DNA of 64,000 nt from Hirundichthys speculiger (Eukaryota > Chordata > Actinopteri > Beloniformes > Exocoetidae): contig JAGFBZ010000342.1 in NCBI GenBank assembly GCA_018398805.1, positions 2,130,001 to 2,194,000 of the forward strand, written 5' to 3'. The position numbers were made by a program, and so were the translations under genes. The notes under the pieces were generated by a model. It ran no database searches. It was not told where the DNA came from and saw nothing but the letters and a program-made list of their open reading frames with translations. Shown here piece by piece: positions 1 to 13,100 of this stretch (position 1 is its first letter; each line of letters begins with the position of its first letter).

Positions 1-600
1 TAACTATCGGGCCGATAACAGGAAATTATGACATCATTCCGTTAAATCCGATATCACGATGAATAGCCCCGATAACATATATATTTTTGTCAACATGGCA
101 GTGCCTCGCTCCCTCTGAGTCTTGAATGACCGGCAGTGAATGTTATGTTCAAGTGATGTCGGCATAATCAGAAAAACGATTACTCCGTAAGGAAAATCGA
201 GAATACCCCCTCATGCCAGAAAACAACTCGTTAACTCGGTCATAATTTTAGTAGAATTGATATTCGCAGTATTTCCCCTCATGTTACACATAAAAAAAGA
301 AAAAAATAGAAAAGGCTGAAAGAACGACTAGCAAACGAGGAAACGTCGGAATTTACTTTACACCTTGAATGCAGCATGCATTGTGCTGATCACAACAAAT
401 ATGGCGGCACGGAACTTCGTTAAAGTTTCAGAAGAAGATAGTTTGGTGGTTATTTGTGACGAATCCTCCGAGTGAATTCTACGAGGAGGGAAGCACAAGA
501 TTTAATACGTAAAACCTGATCAACCACCTTCAACATAACAATCGCTTCCATGGAGTTTTGAAATCGCGCTAACGGAAGCTAATGCTAACGTGCGCAATCC
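1..600. mobile_element. hAT-like element (family H8), cut by left window edge, flanking right half present
   Basis: Reads as the reverse complement of the family copy in ccdc59 intron 2 (19464-21280). Matches include the terminal piece with ACTATCGGGCC at the window start and stretches such as GAACGACTAGCAAACGAGG. This copy lacks the insert seen at 20415-21126, so it preserves the unoccupied target. No open frame. Confidence 0.6.
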
Positions 601-1035
601 AGTAGGAGCCTCTCCTCCCTCTCCTGTCCCTCATTAACTCTCATCAACTATCTGGGACTATCTGTGTAAAAATATTTATATGTATATATCAGTGCAGAGG
701 AGGAGGAGGAAGGAAGACGAGGAAGCTCTACAGCAGAGTCCAAGATGAGCTTCACATGAGAGCTGCTCCGATCTGGATGAAAAGACGCTCCATAGTGGTT
801 AGCAGGTAGCGCAACCTACTCTTAAAGGCAATGGCTGCTGACGCACTGATTGGCTTAACAGGTGGAACGCCCTAACCACTCCTATGGACAATGTAGCGGG
901 TAGCGCAGGTAAGATAGCGGGTTTAGGTAGGTGGAAAATTGCGTTCTTTGTGGGGGAACGCCCCTCCCGCTACCCGCTATCCCTTAATAGCGGCTTTAGG
1001 AGGTTTCCGGGCCCTTGATCGGGCCCTTAATCTTT
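600..1035 (-). repeat. Interspersed repeat family F4 (GCGGGTAGCG-rich), reverse copy
   Basis: Same family as 8222-8692 and 29995-30950. It has runs such as AGCGGGTAGCG, AACGCCCTAACCACTCC and a CGGGCCC-rich end. No coding content. Class unresolved; probably a non-autonomous DNA element. Lies downstream of cracr2a exon 13 in the next intron. Confidence 0.55.
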
Positions 1036-1141
1036 AGAAAGTGTTGCACAAATAGTTCAAGCATTCATCATATCTCACTCTCATGTTCATACATTATTTT
1101 TTTTAATTCTGGGAGAAAAAAAAAACAAAGGTCTTACACAC

Positions 1142-4100
1142 CTCTCTTGACCTGCAGTGTCCCAGAGCTGCATGGCTATCTGCATGTTGTCCAGGGTCAA
1201 GGTCTTCACGCTGTAGTCGATACCTGATCAGGAGAGTTTTTTGTTTAATTTTATTGTGTAGATATTACAGAAGAGTGGTAGGTAACGTGATCGACCACCA
1301 GGAGGTCTCGGTTTTAGAAGAGAAAGGAGGACTGTTAGTAACGAAGCTCTGGGACCGGGACATGAAAGCCAGGAGAACTTTTGATCAGAAGTGACATAAT
1401 CCGCTGTACAATGAGTGCCAGGACTCTCAGGCAGGCGGCGTGACTTCACAAGCCCTTTCATGTGATGGTAAACCCCCCCCTCCCCCCGTCTTCCCTGTTA
1501 GCATCTACAAAAGCACACATACCGTTCATATTTGTTCAAAGGAGAACTTTGAATGTTAAAGTAGGTCTTTCTTCTCACCCACAGTAGCAGTGGTGGACGG
1601 GTGGAAACGGCCCTCGCAGAAGGAGCGCAGCAGGGACGTCTTGCCCACGCTGGAGTTCCCAACCAGGACCACCTTGAACAGCCGATCCGGGGCAAACAGC
1701 GCTCTCTCTTTTGTCTCCTACGGGAAATAAAACGGGCCAAAGACGTAAAGTCTTGACTCCTTTTGTCTCGTGAAAGTCAGAATCGCTGCTGCAGGTGACT
1801 CACCTGCTGGGTCTCTTTCCCGACCGGCTGCCGTCTCGGAGACGCCGGCGTCCTCTTCTTTGCTCGTGTGTGGCGGGATTCCCTTTTGGGATGGGCCCCC
1901 GTGGGCGCCGCTGTGGTTCTGTGAGCGGCGCCACGCTCAGAGTCGCCCTCCGCTTCTGCTTCCTCCTCGTCCGGCTCGCCCTCCTCCTCGCTGAGCTGGT
2001 GCAGCAAGGCCTGGGGTCCCCCTTGAAGCAGATGAGGCAGGTGGTCCTCTTCGATGGAGATGACCCGACGGAGGGGCCACCCGTCTGGTGGCACGTCCAG
2101 AACCTCGTCCTCCACGGCCACCGTCTTTGCGGTTTCCGCTCGCTTCGATCGCTCCCCGCTTTTGGCCGAGGCCGCCCTGCCCGATGACCTTCTGGTCTTC
2201 GCCCTCACGTCGTGCCCTTTGGGCCGGGCGGGGGTCACGGTGGCGCCGGCCGAGCTCCAGCTCTTTTCTGCCGAGGGCCCCTGCGGACGTGCGGGGGTGC
2301 CGGCGGAGGGGGAGGCGGGAGCGTCGTCTTCACTGCAGGAGGAGGAAGCGACAAACACGATTTGAAGGTGCTCTACTGGCAAGGCCTCCAGAGACTGGAA
2401 GGACCCGTCCGCCAACAGCGGGGCTCTTCGAGGACAGAGGAGACACAGAGGACACGCTGGTGGTGAAAATCTGTCGGCCAGAGCCCTCAGAAGTTTCAGT
2501 TTCATCAGAACTAGAAGAAGAACTGGTTTAGTTGATTCGTGGAAGAGTTTAGAATCAAACATCTTCTGTTTTTCCTCCTTTCACACATGATTTTCCCGTA
2601 ACCACAAAGAGGAAACAGTTTAATTTTGTGTAAAAACATCATAAAAATGATCTGATAATAGTTAGTCTTTGTTTTTTTTGTTTTTTCTTTAATAATATAT
2701 ATAAATCTGGGCATGACTAAGTACCCCCATGATTCATGAGCTTGCAGCTTCCACCTTTGGGTTTTAGAGGCTGACACCACCTCCATCTTTAAAACTAAAC
2801 TGAAAACATTTCTGTTCAGTAAAGCCTACAGTTAGTCTAAACTATAGTGTGTAGGGGCTAATAGTTATAGCCATAGCTGTAGTAGCTCAGACTAGAGTAG
2901 CTCGTCTTAATCACAGCTTCGTCATAGCTATGCTGCTATAGGCCTACGCTGCAGGGGGACGCCTACATGATCTGCTGAGTGGTGTCTCCACCTCTCTTCT
3001 CCCTTTCTTTCCCTTTCCTCCTCCCTTTTTCCTCCTCCAGCTCATTCCATAGTTAATTAGGAGAACCTCGTTACTGTAACTGTGCTTCATTTTCGCTATA
3101 CAAATAAAATAGAATTTAATTGAATTGAACTCAGCAGAAATATCTTGAAGTAGTCGCCTCCTGTACGATTCTTTTTTTTTTTTTTTTTTTTTTTTTACAA
3201 AACTGCGTTGGTTTATTGAGTTTTTCGGGACCTTGAGGTCCGAACTTTGACAGGGCCATTTCAAAATCTTTATTTTCCAGCCGTTCTGATGAAGACGGGT
3301 TGGTGTGCTTCAGGTCATTGACCCAGCAGACAGGAGGCCTCACATTCACCTCTACGCTACTCTGGTATTAAAGTACTCTGGATGACTAGCAGCTGCTTTT
3401 ATAACCCTTTCCAGATTGATGTGCTGCTGACGTCTTTCCCTATTGGCATTGTATTAGTTATTGTGTGCCTGATCACGTCAGACCAGCAAATCTGCAGAAA
3501 GTCTGCTTCTCAAAGAGGTCTGCACACCTGCCGATGATCATTTCAACCAGGGCTGATGTCTTAAATCCTGTGACAGCAGTGAGGAGGTACTTAGTTTTGC
3601 CCACATGGCTTCATTTTTGTTAAATAAATAAAGTTAAAGTGTATAAAAAAAGATGTATTTGCCTGATGCAAAGACTTACTATAATCAGTTGATTTTCATT
3701 ATGTTTTTAACTCTCACAAAAAAGTAGCACAACCAGAAGGGGAAGTTAGTGATCAGACGGGGGTGAGTTGTGTTAAGAGTATTATACGATAAATAAAATC
3801 ACCTTTTTGCAGGTTGGCCGGTGTCATCAAACACGTCGTCAAGGCTCGCACTCTGCTTCTGCTTTTTTCTGAGCGAGCTCCTGGGCTGGTTAAACCAAGA
3901 GGAAAGCAGGACGTGTCAGCTTTATTTTTAAGCGATGACGTCGAGGCGTTAGAAGATGCCGCAGGCGTCCACTCACCACTCCGCAGTGCACGTCTCGCTC
4001 GTCTTTCAAATGTTTGTTTATTTCTCTGAGGGACAGAAATAGGAAACTTATTTTAAAATTCCTTTCGTCTGCTCAAACTATCCCGTTAACCCTTTACCAC

Positions 4101-7100
4101 TCCTGTAATATTAGCCTAAAACGTCTATCCAAGGCATACTCAAAGTAAATTGAAAGCTGTTCTTAAACCGTTTGTAGCACATGGATGGTTTTGGTCTCTT
4201 TTGAAGGGTAACACTCTGAAGTTTTCCCCCCAACTGTCATAACCACTGTAAGTGCTACTAGCATTGAGTAATCTAAGTTTGAACAAACTGAAATATTTTT
4301 TTTTAATTCCGCCTGAATTGTTTTTTGTAAACAGATGTCTGCAGATGAGTGCAGCTGTGACTTATTAGCTGGAAAACACAATGGGACCACAGCATGAAGC
4401 CTTACCTAGTGCAAGTTCAAATTTGATAACAATACCACAAAAAATGAGTATTTTACACATTTTTGGAAGAGTATGTCTAGGCGTTTCCAAAAATGTCCAT
4501 TTGGAGACTCCAAAAGGACACTTGGATAAACATGGCCACATACCGAGGATAAAAGTCATAACTACCTTTTACAACATAGCAAACTATTCACATATTTACA
4601 CACAATTACAATTATAGCCAATTACAGTTTATTTGCAGCATTTTTTATATAAACAAGCCACACTGAAATTTCAGATTTATGACGCACGTTTGACTGGGCT
4701 GCAAGTAATTTGCGCTACGCGGGTATTTCCTGCTTGTGGCTTTGTCTCCGCCCCCTGAAGCGACACATCGCTGTTTTCGGAATTTCATTGGCTATACAAT
4801 GCGCCAGTCATCAGCACGATTGGTTCTAACTGGCTCAGTATTTACACGACATGATGGGGGCGTGGGCTTCCTTTCAACGCTGGCCCTCATTGGCTATTGT
4901 AGGCTGTGGACAGGACAGGGAAGCTGCTATATGGCCGTATGAGGTGTCAATCTAAACGTCAGCTGACCGCCTCCATTTTAAAACCAAGATAACTTTTATA
5001 GACACCAGTGTTGCTAACTTAGCGACTTTGTCGCTATATCTAGCGACTTTCCAGACCCCCCTAGCGACTTAATTTGTAAAAAGCGACTAGCGACAAATCT
5101 AGTGACTTTTTCTGGTGATTTAGCAACTCACTGGCACTCAAACCGCTGTCAGTCCATCTGTCGCATCCAGCGACTTCTAGCGACTTCCGGGACAGCCTCT
5201 AGCGACTTTTCTCATTGGAGAGTTGGCAACAGTGATAGACGCACGCAAACCGGAGTTACAGCGAACAATACAGGGAAGTTTTGGAACATTGAACGGCTAG
5301 TTTCAAATGATGCAGCGGCTGTTTGTGGATATTGTCTGGTATAATAATGAATTTTGGACTAAATACTTTACTGGATTGGATCAACTGGACCATTATGAAT
5401 GTGACCAGACCATTTTGGTGGGAATATTTTAGATCGGACATTTACTATGAGGCTTCATTGGTGAGTTGTGTCAATTTTGTAACTGTATCTTTGTTTGTTT
5501 GTGGTGTGACACAGGTGTTGATTGTACCTGCTGTTATGATTATACCCTGAAATGGTTTGCATCGACATAATCACAAGAATGTTAGCTTTCCAACGATATG
5601 TCGCATGACTACCTCATGTAACATATGAGCTGCGTAAATGACCTAGTTTTGTAAATTCCGGACTGACGGCCCGAGTGGCTTAAAATCCTAACTTCGTAAA
5701 TGGACGTAAATGGACGTAAATGGACGTAAATGGACGCGATGCCGGAGATGGTCACCGCTGGACAACAGTTCAGGTCTTTGCTCACCTGAGGAGGTCGAGC
5801 TGCTTCATGAGGCTTTGCTTCTCCCTCTGCAGTCCTTCAGTCACTCTGTACATTTCCCTTCAACAAAACAGAACAACAAACGCCCAGTTTTCTGTCAGTA
5901 CGAGAAAGACCAAGCACATGGCTCATCTCTGACACCTACATCTCCTTCTCCTGCTGCAGTCGGGCCGCCTGCTCCTGCAGCAGCGCCAGCTGCTCCTGCG
6001 CCAGCGTCAGCTCCTGGCTGGTGCTCTCCAGAGCTCTGGACAGCTCGTCGTTGGTCATTTTCAGCTTGATGTTCTCCACGCGGCTCTCCTGCTTCTCGCT
6101 GTCCAGCTCGTGGCACTGGAGCTCCAGCTGGAGAGGGAAGAGCAGACAGGAGAGAGAGTGAGAGCGGGTGCTTCACGGCGGGTGAGCGGAGACGCAACGT
6201 CGGGTCTGTGGACGGAGGCCGATCGGATCAGGATAAACATCACAGGAAAAAGCAAGTGGAGCCACAGACTGATGACTTAAATGAAGTCAACAGTTTGCAC
6301 ATCTGGAGTCCCGTTAAGTTTGAAGGTTTATTTTAAAGAATCAGAAAGAAGGTCTCTGAGGACGCACGACCAAGAGTAGCTGACCTACTTACAGAGTCAT
6401 ATGAAAGTGCTTTGATGTCCATCAGTCCACAGTTAAATAGATCAGTAACATTTATGTGGCTAGTCTTCCTGAAGGTGGGAGCCAAAATGACTCCAAAGTA
6501 GAGGTCTTCACGGGTCCACTTTCATGGACCCGAACCCGAATGGACCCGTGAAAATTCGACCCGAAACCGACCCGATCCGAGCTATTATCATAAGTCCGGG
6601 AGTCCAAACCCGAATGGACCCACAATATTTGGACCCAGAACCGACCCGACCCGAGTCTTTAGTTTCAGACCACGAACCGAACCGAGTTACCCGAATAGAA
6701 CCCAGACAATCCAGCCCATAGTTGCTCATGTTAAAAGTTGTCTAGCATTGAATAAAACTTGATTTTCTTACCTAAAGTTGTCTTCTTCTACCGGTTCAGT
6801 TGCTACATAGGCTACGTGATGTAAACAACAATAAATCCACGTCGTTATTTTCTTTGTGGATACAGATGCTATTGGTAGCAACTGCTAACACTAATAGCCT
6901 ACACGGGTCAGGACGTGTCGTGAATATGTTCTCTCATCCAGCGTTGTCATGTTGGCGGTCCGTTGTGCTTTACAGCTGTTGGGCAAACCGCTAATAACAC
7001 GCTACGACAACACGGTTGTTTCATGACAAACACGCCACGTTAATGAATAATTAATTAAACTGCCCCGAGTCCTGACATTGGCTGCCACCGCCAATATCTT

Positions 7101-10100
7101 TAACTCTCTGGAGTAAACGTGGATCCAGCCTGTCAGAGAGCACCGACCGGACCCGAGACTAACTGTACCGATTCCGACCCGAACCCGGAGTCATGTCTTT
7201 TGACCCGAAATCCGATTCGGGTCGGGTCAGAACCTTGAGTTTTCGGATTGTCGGGTTGTTCCAAAGACCTCTACTTCAAAGACGCAACACAGACTCCTCA
7301 GGAAGGTAAAGAAGAACCCACGAGTACCAGCTGAAGGCTTGAAGACCTCTCTGGAACGGGCAAACGTCTTTGTCCATGAGTCTACCACACCTGAGCCAAT
7401 GGACAGGTAGGGCGTCCGTGGCAGAGTAACAGAGAAGAGGACATTAAGCAACTGGGAAAATGTTTTGTGGACCAGTGAAGCAAAAGTCGCATTTTTTGAG
7501 GAAAAACCCAGCACTGTAGATGGAGCGCATATTCAGACCATCAAAATGAACACCCAGGTGTCCCACAGAGACGTACAGTGGAGCGGGAATCATGATTGAG
7601 ACTGAACTCAAGGTTCACTGAGACATCCTAGACCAGGGGTGTCCAACTCCAGTCCTGGAGGGCCGCTGTCCTGCATGTCTTAGATGTTTCCCTGCTTCAG
7701 GGCACCTGACTCAGATGAATGGATCATGAACAGAACTGTGCAGACCTGGATGACAAGCTAAGGATGATCCGTCCATTAGAATCAGGTGTGTTGTGTCTAG
7801 GAAACATCTAAGACATGCAGGACAGCGGCCCGCGAGGAACGAGTTTGGACACCCCTGTCCTAGATGGTGTCCAGCCAGAGAAGAGACCTCAGAACATCTA
7901 CAGAGTCACAAGTCTTTATGTTCCCTTACAGCGGCAGGAGAACTTCCAAAACGACTTCCATGATGACCGCTGACATTCGGACAGCGCTGGTTTGGATGGA
8001 TCAGAGGAGGACTGGGCTCAGGCGGCGCGACAACGCTCTTGCAGCTGCGCCGGACGACAACACGGAGGACTCCTCTGCTGCTACGGTGACATATGAACTC
8101 ACCCATTTCTGCTTCTGGAAAAGCTGGTCCAGGTCTCTCTCCTTTGACAGCAGCTGGTGCTCCAGGTCTTGGCTGCGCAGCTGAAGGCGCTCAGAGTCCT
8201 GCGCGGTCAGAAAAGAAGAGATTACGGGCCCAATCTTCAGCCAGATCTGCTAAAGCCGCTATTAAGGGATAGCAGGTAGCGGGAGGGGTGTTCCCCCGCA
8301 AAGAACGCAATCTTCCACCTTGCTAAACCCGCTATCCCACCTGCGCTACCCGCTACATTATTCATAGGAGTGGTTAGGGCGTTCCACCTGTTAAACTAAT
8401 ATGAACACACATTGATGCCATTTGGGCGCGCTCTTGTACGCGTCGACATGCGGGTTGAGGTAGCGGGTGGTCTGACCACCCGCAACCCACGATTGCAAGA
8501 TACCGAGTTTGCGGAAAGGGCAAAAGACACGCCCATTGCCACACCTACAAAGTAAGTAAGGGAGTCAGCATAACGGGTAGCGGCTTTAGCGAGCGGAAAA
8601 TTGCATTAGCGGTTAGCGGAGGTTCCTATACCCGCAATTTGCAGGTAGCAGCTAGTGGTAACAGGTAAGAGGAAGTGTATGATCGGCACCTATAGGGGGC
8701 AGAGACTGACTGACACCCCTTTTCATCACGAGACCCCCCCCCCCCCCCCCCCCCCCCCCCCGTTACGGGGGGCTGAGAGGTTGCGTGAAGTTCAGGTTGC
8801 TGCTCTATTTTGGGGATTTCTGTGAGTTTCAGCATCAACTTTTCAACAGTTACCCATCAGATGTTACTTTACTAACTGATGGATGAACTGGGCTGATGTC
8901 CTGAGAGTCAAAGGTGGTTTTCACTTTTCGTTCTTGGTGAGTTTAGCCTGACTCTGTAATGTTTATTTTGACACCTGAAGTAAGCGCACACGTCTTAGCT
9001 TTCTTTTGAGACCGAGGTCATACATACAGCCATCGTAGTTGTGAAGCTATACGGTGCAGAAAGAGACATCTCACTTCCACGCCACAAAAAGCTGCCCAGG
9101 AGGAGCCCAACCTCCACGCTCCCCAGATTCAAACCCACGTCTGGAAGTAATCAGCTTGTGTAATTGTCATATTTGGCCAAATCAGCTGTGATCTAATTCA
9201 TCCAGCTTCTCTCGCTGCCTAGAAAAGTGCTCATGTGGCAGGTTTTCTTTGTGTTCGTGAGGCCTTTTACCTTCAACAGCAGCCGGTCTTTCTCGTTTTT
9301 GATCTGCGCCTCCATCTCTTCGTACAGATGGCGGATTTCGCTGTCGTGTGTCGCAGCCTTCCTGCAGTGAGGAGATACTGCAGTTAAATGTGAGCCCATG
9401 AAAGACGTGTATGATGGCAGAAAATCTTGAGGTTCAGGTTGGGGATATTCCCTCAGCAGATACTCAAATACAAACGTCCAGGTTTACGGCTTCACCCACA
9501 CCTTTTCAGTTCCCTCCACTCATCCTCCACACAGCTGAGGTTATGGTTCTGATATAATTTGTCTCTGTTGCATCTAATTAGGAGACATTTCTGAGTTTGT
9601 TGTCCATTTGATAGATGTCACTCAGGCCCAAACTTGAATTTGTGGGCTGGGGTCTTCTTTTCTCACGCCGCTGTCTATGTCCTGAAGTGCACCAGTCCGT
9701 CACGCAGCAAAGCAGCCCCACATCATGATGCTGCCACCGTCATGCTTCACCACAGGGACGCTGCTATGAGGGCGGCACGCTTCCTCCCTTCCCTCTCCAA
9801 ACATAACAACGATCACTAACACCAAACCAAACCACAGGACACGCCTCAAAAGAAGATCTTTCTGCTCACGTGCAGCTGCAAACTGTAATCTGGCTTTTCT
9901 TACTTCAGTTTTGGAGCAGTCACGGCCCACTTGATGCACAGCTTCTCAGCTAAAGTCGACATGGAAAGTGCTTTACCATGGACACGTGCGCTCTCACAAG
10001 GCCTTTAGTTAATAATCTTGGGTTCATCTCAGGGACACAGATGCCGTCCACCCCCTGGGCGGTATGACGACCATGTGCTCCCGTCCTGTTTACAACTGCA

Positions 10101-13100
10101 TATTATTATCTGAACAAACGTGGGACCTTCAGGCATCTGCAGATTGTTCACGTTTCTTCTCACGATGTCATGCAGTGAGGTAGCCTGGCTGGACCCCTCC
10201 CATTCACAGCCATCCCCCCGGTAGAAAACGTACCAAACCAATCACAGGAGTCACTGTTCAAAACAGTCAAAGCGACTGCAAAATCCAACACCAAAAAGAT
10301 CAACATGTGTGATTCTATAAGCCGTTTAAGGCCGCAGTCAGCTCAGGAAATGTAAACTTTTGATGTGAAAGGAAATCTCTCTTTTTCAAAACATAAATAC
10401 ATAAAATAAATACAAATCAGGAATTCCAACCTTTTCTCAACACTGCTGTCACACAAATGAGAAAAATTGGAAGGGAAACTTTAGAGCACAACTGTCATTA
10501 AAACCCAAACAGCCAGTCAGCGAAGTGTGACGTACAAACACGCATGACTGCGTTACTAAAGCGGCGCCGCGAGGAGCTCCACTGATGATCTTTTTGTTGA
10601 CATCAGGTCCATTCAGGGGTGTCAGTTGGCTTCCATGGCGGTGTGTTGAATCATATCGGGATTTGCTGTTTCTGTGAAGAATCGCTGATAAAACCATGCA
10701 ACAGTCACAGCCTGTACTTTGTTGAAATTGGTAACTGTGTCTCAGACCAAATGGCCATGACCTGTGGGGTTCCCCAGGGGTCAATCCTGGGACACCTATT
10801 GTTCAATCTGTACATGCTTCCATTAGGCCAGCTAATACTTCCTGTCATTCAGAGAACAGACTTTAAAACAGCTCTACTTGTGTTCAAGTCTCTTCATGGC
10901 CCCAAAGTCCATCTCTGACATGTTAGAGCCATATGAACCAACCTGGACTCTGAGAACCTCAGGTAGTGGTCTCCTGCTGGTGTCCAGAGTCAGGACTAAA
11001 CAAGGTGAAGCTGCATTTCAGTTTTATGCTCCTAAAATCTGGACCAGTCTTCCAGAAGATGTGAGACAGACCTGAACTCTGACAATGTTCAGATCCAGAC
11101 AGAAAACAGTTCTGTTTAGATGTGAAGATGACAACTGAAAGTATTTGATCTGCTCTCTTCATTTTTAATTTAATTATTTAATTTATAAATGACTATTTTT
11201 ATGCTTGTATGATTTATTGTATGACTACTTGGCTTCTTGTGATTTTATGCAACTGTAAAGCACTTTGAATTGCCTTGTGTATGAATTGTGCTCTATAAAA
11301 ACTTGCCTTGCCTTACATGTTAATGTCACATAGGGAACCATGACCTAAGCTCGCATGTTCACAGATAAAGCGGAACCATTTGTTCATGTGTAATTCGTCC
11401 TTCTACCTCTGGAGGGCGCTCTCCATCTCCCTCTTCTCCTGGTGGGCCTGTTTGATTTGTTGCGTGACCCTCGCCAGGAACTCCTCGAAGTTGTACAGCA
11501 GCTGAGGCTCGTCCCTCCTGAGCTGAGCCCACAGGCTGCGCACCTCACCTGGACTGGAGGAGTGGAGGTATATGAGTGAGGCTTTAGCTCTTCAAGAAGT
11601 AAAGTTTCAGAGAAAATAATAAAGAAGATCTGCAGTCGAGCGTTGGCACTCACTCCTCGAACACGTTGCTGGCTCCCAGGCTGTCCAGCAGCATGCAGAA
11701 GTGCCTCTCCTCCTCGTCCTCCACCCCCGACAACGAAAGCCTGGCCTCCCACTGGCTCTGGTAAAGGGTTTCCTTCGCCTTCAGGACGGGGCCGGGGGCC
11801 TGGTTCTGGTCGTCGGTGACCGAGATCCTCCGACCGTGCAGGAACTGGCCTGACGTGCACGGCGGCCAGGGCAAAGAACAGGACTCTTATTAATCAGTTG
11901 CGGAAAGACTTACTGATCAATATTTACAGTCAAACTTGAAATCACCAGCAGCACATGACGTGTAGAAGTTATTACTCCCTCCTTTCATCCAATATGTGTA
12001 AAACATAATAATAAAAAAAACAAATCACCTGAGTCTCAGTATTGGTGTTAAATTTGCTGCTTGCTTCAGATCATTGTTCATGGTGCTGCTACCTGCATCT
12101 GTTTATATAGCCATTACATTCAGTCATTTGTGTGCTCTCCTCTCTCTGTCCTCTATCTTCTCTCTGTCCTCCATCCTCTCCGTCCTGTCTCTCCTCTCTT
12201 TTCCTTTTTTTATCCAGCTGGTCTTCATCAGGAAGGTCCCTCCATATGATCCAGGTCCTGGTTCAGGTTTCTTCCTCTTAAAGTGGAGTTTTTTCTTGCT
12301 ACTGTTTGGCTTAAAGTGTTTTTTTTCTCCCTCTGTGGGAGTTTTTTTTACCTGCCATTATCCTTGATTTGGATTTAATATTATAATTTTAGTTAATGAT
12401 ATTTGCTCGGGGGTCATGATCTGGGTCTCTGTAAAGCGGCTGGAGACAATTGATACATTGTAACAGACGCTATACAAATAAAATTGAATTGAATTGAATT
12501 GAATTGAATTGAATTGAATTGAATTGAATTGTTTGCTCAGGTCTGGTGGCTGCAAAACAACCCCAAATCATTACTCCTCCCCCTGAATGTCTTTTCGTTT
12601 CTTTTTAATGAACATCCCCTAACTGCTTCTGTAACACCTGTACAGCTGGTACCTCAACTTACGAAATTAGTTGCTTCTGAAAGTCGTTTCGTGAATGGAA
12701 AATTTCATAATTAGAAACGCATTTTAACCTATAAATGGCCTAATCCGCTCCAAGGCGCCCAAAAGTTGGACATCAATTTTTTAGAAATTATAAAAAAGCC
12801 TCATGGGGCGACAAAAAATCGTAGAGGATGCTGGGTTACGCTCATACAGACAAGGGGCCCTCCTAGCCAATGAGATGCCAGGAGGATGCTGAGCGATAGC
12901 CAATGGCAGAGCAGCTCGGACGCACCGCTTTCAAACCGAGATACAGAGCTGACAGCTATGTTTACGTTCAGTAAACTCCAGGAGCTGCGAGTAGCAGCGC
13001 GTATTCTGAAATTTTTCACCTTCATAACCTGGAATTTCTTTATGGATATAATATTTTTCCAAAGAGGCTTTTCGTTAGCTGGAAATTTCGTTAATAGATA

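Noticed and set aside
2088..2531. Long plus-strand frames over 1795-2531
   Set aside because: They are mirror frames of cracr2a exon 11 (minus); GC-rich codons leave all frames open. The minus frame has the conserved motifs and correct phases.
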